A stretch of 64,000 bases of DNA from a bacterium. Its GTDB lineage: Bacteria; Electryoneota; RPQS01. The notes under the pieces were generated by a model. The model was not told the origin of the DNA, ran no database searches, and saw nothing but the letters and a program-made list of their open reading frames with translations. A program made the translations under genes and the position numbers. Location: positions 372,001-436,000 of the forward strand of contig JADJCU010000003.1 of the NCBI GenBank assembly GCA_016703065.1, read 5' to 3'. The stretch's first letter is position 1; the number at the start of each line of letters is the position of its first letter. Of this stretch, positions 54,283-62,956 are shown piece after piece.

Positions 54283-56334
54283 ATGCTCTCTCGTCACAAA
54301 TTCTCTTCCGCACGATGGGCAGCCCTGTTTGCACTGATGATCACGGCCTGCTCGGGTTCTCCTCCCCCGGCTCGTCTGCCCTTCCCGTTCAAGTCCGCCG
54401 CCCGGACCGTCACCAATGAAACTTCACCGGAGTCTAAGCAAATGCCCCGCTATGACCTGCCCACTTCGCGTGTTCGTGCCCCCGAGTTTCCCCGCGATTT
54501 CGCATGTGTAAATACGGATCGCCCGCTTTATATGCAGAGTGAATTACGGGGCCGAATCGTTGTGCTCGATTTCTGGACCTATTGCTGCATCAATTGTATG
54601 CATGTCCTTCCCGACCTCGAATACATCGAACACAAATATGCCAACGACCCTGTGGTCGTAATTGGTGTCCACTCGGCAAAGTTCGATAACGAGGGCGATC
54701 AGCAGAACATCCTGACTGCCTGTCACCGCTACGACATCACGCATCCCGTCATCGTCGACGAGCAGCACCGTGTCTGGACCGAATACGGCGTGCGCGCATG
54801 GCCGACACTTGCCGTGATCGATGCGGAGGGCCGTGTCGTTGGTCAGCTCTCTGGTGAAGGCAATCGCGACGTTCTGGATGGCGTCATCGCATCACTGCTT
54901 GAAGAAGGCCGCGAGAAAGGCGTGCTGACCTCAGGCCCGCCGCAATATCTACGCGACTCCCGTGTCCCGGCCGCGAGTGGGCTCGAATTCCCGGGCAAAG
55001 TCCACGCGGTAGGCGATCTGGTCTTCATCGCGGACTCAAATCATGACCGCATCGTCATCGCGGATTCAAGCGGAAAAGTCCGCGCTATCGCCGGTTCAGG
55101 CAAAAAGGGCGACTCCGATGGCAGCTTCGCGGATGCATCGTTCGACAATCCGCAGGGCATGGCCTATGATGCCGCGAAGCAGTCGCTCTACGTCGCCGAC
55201 ACCGACAATCATCTTATTCGCAAACTTGATCTGCACGCGCAGACCGTCGCCACTCTCAGCGGCACCGGTGCGCAAGTCTATGATCGTATGGGCGGCGGCA
55301 TCGGAACCGCCCAAGGACTGAACAGCCCCTGGGACCTTATCCTCGACGGCACTACGCTCTATATCGCGATGGCCGGACCACATCAGCTCTGGACCCTCGA
55401 CCTTCCCACAGGCGTGGCCCGGGCCTGGATAGGTTCAGGCCGCGAAGATATTATCGACGGAGTGGGCACCCGCACCGCCGCCCTCGCGCAGCCTTCCGGA
55501 CTGGCACTCGCAGGCGAGTGGCTCTACTTTGCCGACAGTGAAGTCAGCGCCGTTCGCCGCGCTAACATCAAGTCGACCGAAGTCCAAACCCTGATCGGCA
55601 GCGGACTCTTCGATTTCGGCGATCAAACTGGAGCATTCGGCCGCACGCTCCTGCAGCATCCGCTCGGCGTGGCTGTGTACGGCGGCGACGTATTGGTCGC
55701 TGATACATACAACCACAAGATTAAACGCCTGAATCTCGCGACAAAGACCTCCAGCGACGTCATCGGTTCGGGCTCTACTGACATAAGTAAGGAATCATCA
55801 GGCCAATTATCGCTCTACGAACCCGGCGGCCTCGCACTTAACGGTGATTTGCTCTACATTGCCGATACCAATCACGATCGCATTATTCGCCTGAACCTCA
55901 AAGACAATTCGTGGTCCGAGTTTTCCTTGACCGGATTGATGGCGATGCAAAGTGCGACTCAGAAAACGGATATCGAGACAGTAGTGACTGTACCCTTCAA
56001 GCAAGGCCAGGATCTTACCCTTGCCCTGAGCGCTGCGCTGCCCGCTGGCGTTCATCTGAATCGCGAGGCTCCGCTCGGTTTCGCCGTCAGCGGTTCTGCG
56101 GTCACGCAGGAAGGGCTTGCTCCAAAACCAGAGCTTCCTGTACGGATAACAATTCCGTCACCGAACTTGAACTCCGGTGCCGAGCTCACAGCTTTGCTAA
56201 GCATTGCCTACTGCACGGACGAGAACGCGGGTCTTTGCGTACCCGTATCGCTGGGATGGAAGATTACTCTGCAGGAGGACGACGCCGCAGGTCCGGTTGC
56301 AGAGCTTTCGGCTCGAGTCCCCGCTCTGAAGTAA
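54283..56334 (+). CDS. Lipoprotein with thioredoxin-like domain and NHL repeats (NHLRC2-like)
   Basis: The 683-aa protein has a lipoprotein signal peptide (lipobox ITAC, Cys23). A TlpA/thioredoxin-like domain (about 65-205) follows, whose motif TYCCINCMHVLPDLEYIE carries Cys101, Cys102 and Cys105. NHL six-bladed propeller repeats (about 230-550) include FPGKVHAVGDLVFIADSNHD, VADTDNHLIRKL and VADTYNHKIKRLN. A C-terminal beta domain completes it (about 570-683). The domain order and CCINC motif match NHLRC2-type proteins of animals and bacteria. A thiol-disulfide role is likely, but the substrate is unknown. An AT-rich block at 54165-54200 probably holds its promoter. Confidence 0.9.
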   Translation: MLSRHKFSSARWAALFALMITACSGSPPPARLPFPFKSAARTVTNETSPESKQMPRYDLPTSRVRAPEFPRDFACVNTDRPLYMQSELRGRIVVLDFWTYCCINCMHVLPDLEYIEHKYANDPVVVIGVHSAKFDNEGDQQNILTACHRYDITHPVIVDEQHRVWTEYGVRAWPTLAVIDAEGRVVGQLSGEGNRDVLDGVIASLLEEGREKGVLTSGPPQYLRDSRVPAASGLEFPGKVHAVGDLVFIADSNHDRIVIADSSGKVRAIAGSGKKGDSDGSFADASFDNPQGMAYDAAKQSLYVADTDNHLIRKLDLHAQTVATLSGTGAQVYDRMGGGIGTAQGLNSPWDLILDGTTLYIAMAGPHQLWTLDLPTGVARAWIGSGREDIIDGVGTRTAALAQPSGLALAGEWLYFADSEVSAVRRANIKSTEVQTLIGSGLFDFGDQTGAFGRTLLQHPLGVAVYGGDVLVADTYNHKIKRLNLATKTSSDVIGSGSTDISKESSGQLSLYEPGGLALNGDLLYIADTNHDRIIRLNLKDNSWSEFSLTGLMAMQSATQKTDIETVVTVPFKQGQDLTLALSAALPAGVHLNREAPLGFAVSGSAVTQEGLAPKPELPVRITIPSPNLNSGAELTALLSIAYCTDENAGLCVPVSLGWKITLQEDDAAGPVAELSARVPALK

Positions 56335-56358
56335 ACCAAATTCCCCCGGCAAACGAAT

Positions 56359-56384
56359 ACGGGCGACTCACGCGAGTCGCCCGT
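56359..56384. terminator. Bidirectional terminator between NHL protein and deoC
   Basis: ACGGGCGACTC (56359-56369) pairs with GAGTCGCCCGT (56374-56384) around ACGC. TCAATTT follows on the plus strand. The two flanking genes converge here. Confidence 0.85.
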
Positions 56385-56406
56385 TCAATTTGAATGCTAA
56401 CCGTTG

Positions 56407-57084
56407 TTAGGCCTGCTCGGCGATCGACTCTTTGACAATCGCCACTCCGCTCGACGTTCCAATCCGTTCGGCTCCCGCGTCGACCATCGCGCGAACGTCC
56501 TTCAGCGTGCGAATTCCCCCCGAGGCCTTCACCTTGAGCCCGTGCGCGGACACCTCACGATGCATAATCCTCACGGCGTCAACCGTCGCTCCGCCCGGTC
56601 CAAACCCTGTCGAAGTCTTCACCCAATGGGCGCCCGCCGTAATCGACAACTCACAGGCCCGCGCGATTTGCGCTTCGCTCAGCATCGCAGTCTCAAAGAT
56701 GACCTTGAGTTCAGCGCCGCGCTCGCGGCACAAATAGCCCAGTTCACCGATGTCTTGTGCCACAAGATCATCAGCTCCGCTCAGTAGTCCACCGATCCAT
56801 AGGACCATATCAATTTCCCGCGCCCCCTCGCCGCAGGCAATTCGGCACTCTTCTCGCTTAGCCTCCGTACTCATTGCACCCAGCGGGAACCCAACAACGG
56901 TACAGACGGCCACGTTGGTTCCCTTCAGCAGTGAAGCGCAGTCCTTGACAAATACCGAATTGACACACACCGCCTTGAACTCGTACTGCATCGCCTCGTC
57001 GCACAGCGTGCGCACCTGGGCGCGCGTCGCCTCCGGCTTCAGTAGAGTATGATCGATGTATGCAGCAAGTTGTTCAACCGTCAT
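56407..57084 (-). CDS. deoC: Deoxyribose-phosphate aldolase
   Basis: The 225-aa class I aldolase has IDHTLLKPEATRAQV, VNSVFV, VVGFPLGA, the Schiff-base Lys156 in WVKTSTGFGPGGAT and the phosphate-binding KASGGIRT. It cleaves 2-deoxyribose 5-phosphate into acetaldehyde and glyceraldehyde 3-phosphate. The DMVLWIGGLLSG segment differs from the common DMVINIGALKSG, including loss of the Lys, but the core residues remain. It stands alone between two terminators. Confidence 0.93.
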   Translation of the reverse strand: MTVEQLAAYIDHTLLKPEATRAQVRTLCDEAMQYEFKAVCVNSVFVKDCASLLKGTNVAVCTVVGFPLGAMSTEAKREECRIACGEGAREIDMVLWIGGLLSGADDLVAQDIGELGYLCRERGAELKVIFETAMLSEAQIARACELSITAGAHWVKTSTGFGPGGATVDAVRIMHREVSAHGLKVKASGGIRTLKDVRAMVDAGAERIGTSSGVAIVKESIAEQA

Positions 57085-57158
57085 AGAATCCTCACTTTCT
57101 ATTTGGCAAGAATATAGCGGTTGCTCTCGACTTTTGCAAGCAAGCTATCCAAACAAAA

Positions 57159-57178
57159 GCCATCCGTTCCCGGATGGC
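57159..57178 (-). terminator. Terminator after the response regulator
   Basis: GCCATCCG (57159-57166) pairs with CGGATGGC (57171-57178) around TTCC. On the minus strand TTTTGTTT follows. It ends the Hpt-response regulator transcript before deoC. Confidence 0.85.
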
Positions 57179-57204
57179 CCTAATGTCTCAACGCGTCGAG
57201 ACTA

Positions 57205-57849
57205 TTAAGCGCTCTTAAGCTCGGACACCTCTTCGCGCTTCTTGCTGAAAAACGCCTCCTGCATCGGCTTCACTTTAGTCTCAAAACAATCTGGACAGAT
57301 CGAGTGCGAGAACTGAATGTTGGCCTGATGCTCCGCGATGTACTCTTCAATCTGCGACCACAAATTCTCGTCGTCTCGAATCTTCTTGCAGTAGGAGCAG
57401 ATCGGCAGAAAGCCCTGTAGGACCTTGATATGCTTGCGTTCCCGTTCAAGCTCGCTCACACGCGACGCCAGCGACGCCTGAAGCGTCATAATCCGTTTGC
57501 CGACTCGCAGCCGTGCCCGCAATTGGTCGGGATCAATGGGCTTCGACAAGAATTCATCCACACCCGCAAGCATGCCGGACATCATGTCCTCTTTCTCATT
57601 GCGCGATGTCAGCATGATGATATAGGTATATTCCGACTCGGCGAACGCCCGGATCGTCTTCACCATCGTCGGCCCTTCCATCTCAGGCATCATCCAGTCC
57701 GTAATCAGAATCTGCGGCTTGTGTTCGAGGAACAGCCGCAGCCCGTCCGTACCATTGAGCGCCGTCAGAGGCTCGTAGCCAAACTTGGCCAACAGTCGTT
57801 CCAGGGTGACCAGTGTAACGCGGTCGTCGTCAACTGCGAGGACTTTCAT
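57205..57849 (-). CDS. Response regulator with C-terminal CxxC-CxxC (zinc-finger-like) module
   Basis: The 214-aa protein has a receiver domain (about 1-120, Asp51 in ILITDWMMPEMEGPTM). A coiled-coil linker (about 125-145) leads to a C-terminal module LPICSYCKKIRDDENLW ... HSICPDCFE with two CxxC pairs. This module is common at the end of receiver and PAS proteins in environmental bacteria, and the four Cys may bind zinc. There is no DNA-binding or catalytic output domain. It overlaps the hpt gene by 4 bases, so the two probably form a phosphorelay with a kinase elsewhere. Confidence 0.9.
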   Translation of the reverse strand: MKVLAVDDDRVTLVTLERLLAKFGYEPLTALNGTDGLRLFLEHKPQILITDWMMPEMEGPTMVKTIRAFAESEYTYIIMLTSRNEKEDMMSGMLAGVDEFLSKPIDPDQLRARLRVGKRIMTLQASLASRVSELERERKHIKVLQGFLPICSYCKKIRDDENLWSQIEEYIAEHQANIQFSHSICPDCFETKVKPMQEAFFSKKREEVSELKSA

Positions 57850-58205
57850 GACCCCAAGGCGTCCTTAATGTCGTTCAACTCGCGAGCGACATCACTGAAC
57901 TCACGTTCAAGCTCGGCGATTCGCTGCGCCTCAATCGTCAGTCCGAGTTTGCGCACCGTATCGTCGATGGAAGCGCAGAGAGTCGCAAGATTTGATGCGC
58001 CAATATTCAGCGCAGCGCCCTTCAAAGAGTGCGCAAGCGCCCCAACGTCGGTCATCCGCTGCTGGTCATAAGCTGCGCGAATATTCGTTACGCGTACCTG
58101 ACCGTCGTCGAGCATGATGTCGATTAACTCCGCCGTAAACGCGGGATCACCCATTCCGATCTCATCCAACCGGCTACGGCTTACATGTTTCGTTTCAAGT
58201 GTCAT
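57846..58205 (-). CDS. Histidine phosphotransfer (Hpt) protein
   Basis: From the ATG at 58205 (58217 is also possible) the protein has about 119 residues and is a single helical Hpt domain. AHSLKGAALNIGA carries the phosphorylatable His59. The frame is open for a further 80 codons upstream, but those residues are unlike any Hpt. It overlaps the response regulator by ATGA, which suggests a dedicated phosphotransfer pair. Confidence 0.85.
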   Translation of the reverse strand: MTLETKHVSRSRLDEIGMGDPAFTAELIDIMLDDGQVRVTNIRAAYDQQRMTDVGALAHSLKGAALNIGASNLATLCASIDDTVRKLGLTIEAQRIAELEREFSDVARELNDIKDALGS

Positions 58206-58356
58206 AGTACTTGGCATAGCACGTTTGCGCTGTTTTCGTGTCACTGTTTGATAGCACGTTTGGACACGCAATAAGCGCGCCCGAATCATTTGCAGGTGGC
58301 CCTCATCAAGCTGGAATGTCCTTTGCAAAAGGTACTGCCGGAAAATGAGGTCCAAA

Positions 58357-59157
58357 ATGAGAAGTGCATTTATTCTGCTGCTGGCGTATTGCCTGGCCGC
58401 CTTGGCCAGCGACAAACCGCCCGTGCACACGGTCAGCAAATCGCTCGAGAAGTTGCGTGACGGCAACGAGCGATTCGTGAAAGGTCAGCCCGCGCGCTGG
58501 AATAGTGGCGACGCCAGGCGGCAAGAACTGTCCGGCGGGCAGACGCCCTACGCCTGTGTAATCACCTGCGCGGACTCTCGCGTGCCGCCCGAGCAGATAT
58601 TCGATGCCGGCCTAGGCGAACTGTTTGTAATCCGGGTCGCCGGAAACGTAACTCCCCCCGAAGTTATCGCCTCTGCCGACTATGCCGTTGGTCATCTGCA
58701 TTGCCCGGTCGTTGTTGTGATGGGACACACGAAGTGCGGCGCGGTCGCTGCAGCACTCACCGCGACCGAATTTGCGGAGCCGCTTAAGACGCTCATCGAC
58801 GGGATTCGCCCGAGTGTCGAAGCCTGCGAACACAAAGGCTATGATGGCGAGTCGCTGTATGCTGGGACGATCAAGGAGAATGCCCGTTCCGGAGCGATGT
58901 CACTCCTCAGCGGGTCACGTCACATCGAAGAAGCGGTTGCCGAGGGCCACTGTACGGTTCTCTCCGCAGTGTACGACATTGAAACGGGAGGGGTCGAGTG
59001 GCAATCGCAAATGGTGAATATCGCCTGGAACGCGCCGCAAAAAGAACATGCGCCGGACGAGGTCAAACACGAACCTGAACCCCGCTCTGCAGAAGCACCA
59101 GAAGCGCACCAGCAAACGACTCGGCAGTCCGTATCCTCGACCAAGAAACGTCACTGA
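58357..59157 (+). CDS. Exported beta-class carbonic anhydrase
   Basis: I use the ATG at 58357 (GAGG 6 bases upstream); an in-frame ATG at 58345 is possible. The N-terminus is a signal peptide (MRSAFILLLAYCLAALA). The enzyme domain has zinc ligands Cys71, His124 and Cys127 in ITCADSRVPPE and MGHTKCGAVAA, with the Asp73/Arg75 dyad. It interconverts carbon dioxide and bicarbonate; secretion to the periplasm is inferred from the signal peptide. A Pro/Glu/His-rich tail of about 40 residues (HAPDEVKHEPEPRSAEAPEA) follows the domain. It is divergent from the hpt gene. Confidence 0.92.
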   Translation: MRSAFILLLAYCLAALASDKPPVHTVSKSLEKLRDGNERFVKGQPARWNSGDARRQELSGGQTPYACVITCADSRVPPEQIFDAGLGELFVIRVAGNVTPPEVIASADYAVGHLHCPVVVVMGHTKCGAVAAALTATEFAEPLKTLIDGIRPSVEACEHKGYDGESLYAGTIKENARSGAMSLLSGSRHIEEAVAEGHCTVLSAVYDIETGGVEWQSQMVNIAWNAPQKEHAPDEVKHEPEPRSAEAPEAHQQTTRQSVSSTKKRH

Positions 59158-59179
59158 ACGGTACGTCACGAACAAACAT

Positions 59180-59211
59180 AAAGCGGCAGACCATCACTGG
59201 TCTGCCGCTTT
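59180..59211. terminator. Bidirectional terminator between carbonic anhydrase and tal
   Basis: AAAGCGGCAGACCA (59180-59193) pairs perfectly with TGGTCTGCCGCTTT (59198-59211) around TCAC. The genes on both sides converge here. T-rich sequence follows in both directions. Confidence 0.9.
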
Positions 59212-59233
59212 CACTTTGGTTTTCAGCAAGAGT

Positions 59234-60330
59234 CTATCCTACCGTGCCGTCCTTGAGCTTAGCGTCGATTGCCGCCAGCAACGCCGCAATGACTGCGCGA
59301 ACTTGATCACGCCGTCTTCAATCAAGTCGTTCGCGATCCGGTCGATGTCGATTCCCGCACGCGACAATTCGCTGAGGACCTGTTCGGCCTGTTCCATGTT
59401 CTTGAGCAATTTCGCCGCAGGCCGTCCGTGATCCAAATATGCGGTGAGCGTCTGCGGCGGCACCGTGTTCACAGTGTCCTTGGCAATCAACTCCTCGATG
59501 TATAACACATCCGAGTAGTCCGGGTTTTTGGTCGATGTCGACGCCCATAGCGGGCGCTGCACTCGCGCACCTTGCGCGGTCAAAGTCTGCCAGCGTGGCG
59601 AACTGGTCACGCCGAGGAAATGCCGGTATGCCATACAGGCATTGGCGATCGCGCCTTTCGCCAACAGGTCTTTCCGCCCGAGCTTTAGCGCTTCCGCGTC
59701 GGCGACGGAGTCGATCCGGCTGACAAAGAAGCTCGCCACCGACGCAACGTGCGTAATGGACTCGCCTTTGCGATGCCGAGCTTCCAACGCGCTAAGGTAC
59801 GTTTCCAATACAGCCTTATACTGTGCGAGCGTGAACAGCAACGTCACATTGACGTTGATGCCGCGAGTAAGCAGCTCCTGTACCGCCGACAGGCCGGCCG
59901 CTGTTCCGGGAACCTTGATCAACAGATTCGGACGGCCCACCCGCTCCCAAAGCCGGATTGCTTCGGCAATCGTGCCCTGCGAATTATGCGCGAGTGTCGG
60001 AGCAACTTCAAGGCTGACAAAGCCGTCTTGCCCTTGTGACTTCGTGTAAACGCGTTTCAGAATATCGCACGCCCGAGTCACATCGACCACGGCGAGGTTT
60101 TCAAAGACCTCTTGCGGTGTCAAGCTAAACGAAATGCCGCGACCGATATCGCTGTCATAGTCCGCGCTTCCCTGAGACTGCCTTCTCAAAGATAGTCGGA
60201 TTGAAGTCATGCCCCGCAGACCTTCGTCTACCTGACGCCTGCCGCCCTGAGTCAAGCAACTCGCGGCTTATGTAATCGAGCCACAGCGACTGACCAAGAT
60301 CGAGCGTCGCTTTCATAATCGGATGACTCA
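59234..60330 (-). CDS. tal: Transaldolase (four frame breaks)
   Basis: The homologous sequence spans an ATG at 60330 (MSHPIMKATLDLGQSLWLDY) to a TAG at 59234 (ending LLAAIDAKLKDGTVG), about 364 residues, but in alternating frames. Breaks lie near 60240 (one extra base), 60204 (one missing), 60170 (one extra) and 59297 (one missing). Joined, they give RQVDEGLRGMTSNPTIFEK, AVSGSADYD and the core with VSLEVAPTLAHNSQGTIAEA, NLLIKVPGTAAG (Schiff-base Lys), INVNVTLLFTLAQY and RPLWASTSTKNPDY. This is the long Tal/Pgi-type transaldolase. All pieces are well conserved, so I favour assembly errors over a pseudogene. Confidence 0.85.
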
Positions 60331-60356
60331 TCGTTGACTCCTGCTGGTTAACTGTG

Positions 60357-60806
60357 TTACTTCCCAGCGGCCTCGATGGCCAACACCTTGTTCAGCCGCC
60401 GCTGATGTCGCTCGAGCCCGGAGAACTTCGCCCCGAGGACCGATCGTACTACGTCGCGAGCCAACTCGCCTCCAATAACGCGCGCCCCGAGACAGAGCGT
60501 GTTCATGTCGTCGTCTTCCACGCCCTGCCGTGCCGAGAACGTGTCATGACAAACTCCGGCACGAATTCCCTTCATCTTGTTGGCCGCAACGCACGCACCC
60601 ACGCCGCTGCCGCAGATGATCAGTCCGCGCTCAACCCGCTGCGCCACAACTTCCCGTCCAACTGCTTGCGCAAAATCCGGGTAATCTGCGGCCTCGGTTG
60701 AGTGCGTGCCGACATCCATCACATCATGGCCAAGCTGCTGCAGCCACAGCGCCAATTCCTGTTTAAGCGGGAAACCGGCGTGATCACAGCCTAACGCAAT
60801 CTTCAT
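60357..60806 (-). CDS. rpiB: Ribose 5-phosphate isomerase B
   Basis: The ATG at 60806 overlaps the transketolase stop (ATGA) and starts MKIALGCDHAGFPLKQELAL, the normal RpiB N-terminus; 149 residues. Other motifs are DVGTHSTEAADYPDFA, LIICGSGVGACVAANKMKGI (active-site Cys in ICGSGVG) and HNDANVL-like DDDMNTLCLGARVIG. It interconverts ribose and ribulose 5-phosphates. The order tkt-rpiB-tal makes a non-oxidative pentose-phosphate operon. Confidence 0.94.
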   Translation of the reverse strand: MKIALGCDHAGFPLKQELALWLQQLGHDVMDVGTHSTEAADYPDFAQAVGREVVAQRVERGLIICGSGVGACVAANKMKGIRAGVCHDTFSARQGVEDDDMNTLCLGARVIGGELARDVVRSVLGAKFSGLERHQRRLNKVLAIEAAGK

Positions 60807-62823
60807 TTCGCAGCCTCCGCACCCTTGTGCAGCTTTTCGAGCGCCGCCAACGCGCGCCGTGCCACATGGTCTGCTGTTAATCCGAGCTTCTCGTAAACCG
60901 TTTTCGCCGGTGCAGATGCTCCAAACCGGTCGAGGCCGACCACATCTCCGTCGAGTCCAACATATTTCCACCAGGCCATCGTTGCGCCTGCCTCCACGGC
61001 AACGCGAGCGCGCGTGTTGCTCGGCAGTACCTGCTCGCGATACGCTTGCGGCTGTAAGTCAAACAGCTCCATACACGGCACGGACACCACCCGCGTGGCG
61101 ATTCCTTCCTTTTCGAGCCGCGCGCGTGCGCCAAGCGCGATCTCTACTTCACTGCCGCTCGCGAGCAAAATGATCTCCGGCCGCTCATTCGCCGCATCGC
61201 ATAGAACATACGCGCCGAGTTCAACCGGCAGTCGCTCTCCCGAATAGTCGAGTACCGGCAACGCCTGGCGCGTCAAACATAGCGCGACCGGTCCGTCGCG
61301 GCGTTCGACTGATGCCTTATAGCACTGCGCCGTTTCATTTGCGTCGGCGGGCCGCATCGTCCACAGATTCGGCGTCGCCCGCATGTGCGTCAGATGCTCA
61401 ATCGGCTGATGCGTCGGACCATCCTCGCCAACACCAATACTGTCGTGCGTGAACACATACAGCACCGGCAAATGCGACAATGCGGCTATCCGCACCGCCG
61501 GCTTCATGTAGTCAAAGAAATTGAGAAACGTCGCGCCAAATGCAATGAACGGCGCCGTGCTGGCTATGCCATTTAGAATCGCGCCCATTCCGTGTTCCCG
61601 AATGCCGAATCGAATATTGCGTCCGGCGCGGTTGGCTTTCTGAAAGTCTCCTTGCCCTCAACATAGGTAAGGTTTGATTCCACCAAGTCCGCGCTGCCGC
61701 CAACCACCCATGGCAATTCTGAAATCGCCGTCAAACACAGCTCCGATGCCTTGCGCGTGGCAAGCGGTTGGTCACTCGTCTTCCACACGGGCAGTTTGTC
61801 AAACCAGTCCTGCGGCAGTCTCCGCGACCAGAACTGCTGCCACTGAACTTGCAGTCCCGGCGTTGCTTGAAACGCCTTCTCGAGTCTGCTTGTCCACACT
61901 GCCTGCCGTTCCGCTCCGCTTTGCCGCGCTGAACCCATATGCTTGAAAACTTCCGTCGGAACATGAAACTTCTCGACCTCAGGCATCCCGAGCGCGCGTT
62001 TCGTCAGCGCAAGCTCCTCATCTCCAAGCGGCGATCCATGAACCTTGGACGTACCTGCGCGATTTGGCGAACCAAATCCGATTTGCGTTTTGCATTTGAT
62101 CAGCGTTGGCCGCTCGGTCTCAGCAATCCCCTCCACAATCGCCTGATTCACCTCTTCGGCGTCTAATCCATCGCACGCCAACACATGCCAGCCGTAACTC
62201 GCGAATCGCGCGCCAACGTCTTCCGTGAATGCAATATCCGTCTTGCCGTCAATCGTGATTCCGTTATCATCATAGAGCAATACAATCGAGCCTAATCCAA
62301 GATGTCCCGCCAGTGAAGCGGCCTCCGCTGCCACTCCTTCCATCAGATCTCCGTCCGAACAGATACCAAACACCCGAAAGTCGATCACCTCATGGTCGTC
62401 GCGATTAAACATCGCCGCCAGCATCTCCCGCGCGATCGCCATTCCTACGATGTTGCCCACTCCCTGCCCCAACGGTCCCGTCGTTGCCTCAACTCCCGGA
62501 GTCATGCCAAGCTCGGGGTGGCCCGGCGTAATGCTTCCCCACTGCCGAAAACTCTTAAGCTGTTCAATCGGCAACTCATATCCAGTCAGATGCAAGAGCG
62601 AATAGAGCAACGCACACCCGTGTCCGGCCGACAGCACAAACCGGTCTCGATTGACCCACGCGGGATCCAACGGGTTATGCCGCAAGTGCTTTTGGTAAAT
62701 CGAATAGCCCATCGCCGCAGCGCCCAGCGGCAATCCCGGGTGCCCCGAGTTGGCCGCCTGCACGGCGTCAATGGCGAGACCGCGAATGGTGTTAATGCAA
62801 AGCCGATCCAAAACGTCTGACAT
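60803..62823 (-). CDS. tkt: Transketolase (frame break near 61650)
   Basis: The start is ATG 62823 (MSDVLDRLCINTIRGLAIDA) with GGAG 6 bases upstream. The first frame has the thiamine pyrophosphate region GDGDLMEGVAAEAASLAGHL (as CSDGDLMEG) and TTGPLGQGVGNIVGMA. At ENLTYVEGK a G is missing (GGG to GG, about 61647-61653). The other frame gives DFQKANRAGRNIRFGIREHG and runs through FATFLNFFDYMKPAVR-type sequence to 60803. Merged length is about 673 residues. It transfers two-carbon units between sugar phosphates. Confidence 0.93.
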
Positions 62824-62889
62824 TCTATTCTCCAGTTGACCGTGCACAGGCAGGGGAGGCAAATACGATACCAACAAGGGCGAAAGGAC

Positions 62890-62916
62890 AAAGCGACGGA
62901 TACGCTCCGTCGCTTT
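62890..62916 (-). terminator. Terminator after the FG-GAP/T9SS protein
   Basis: AAAGCGACGGA (62890-62900) pairs with TCCGTCGCTTT (62906-62916) around TACGC. It lies 40 bases after the stop of the minus-strand gene at 62957 and before the tkt start. Confidence 0.8.
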
Positions 62917-62956
62917 GTCTTATCTAACGGCAAGTGGCCACCAGCGCCCCTTTACC

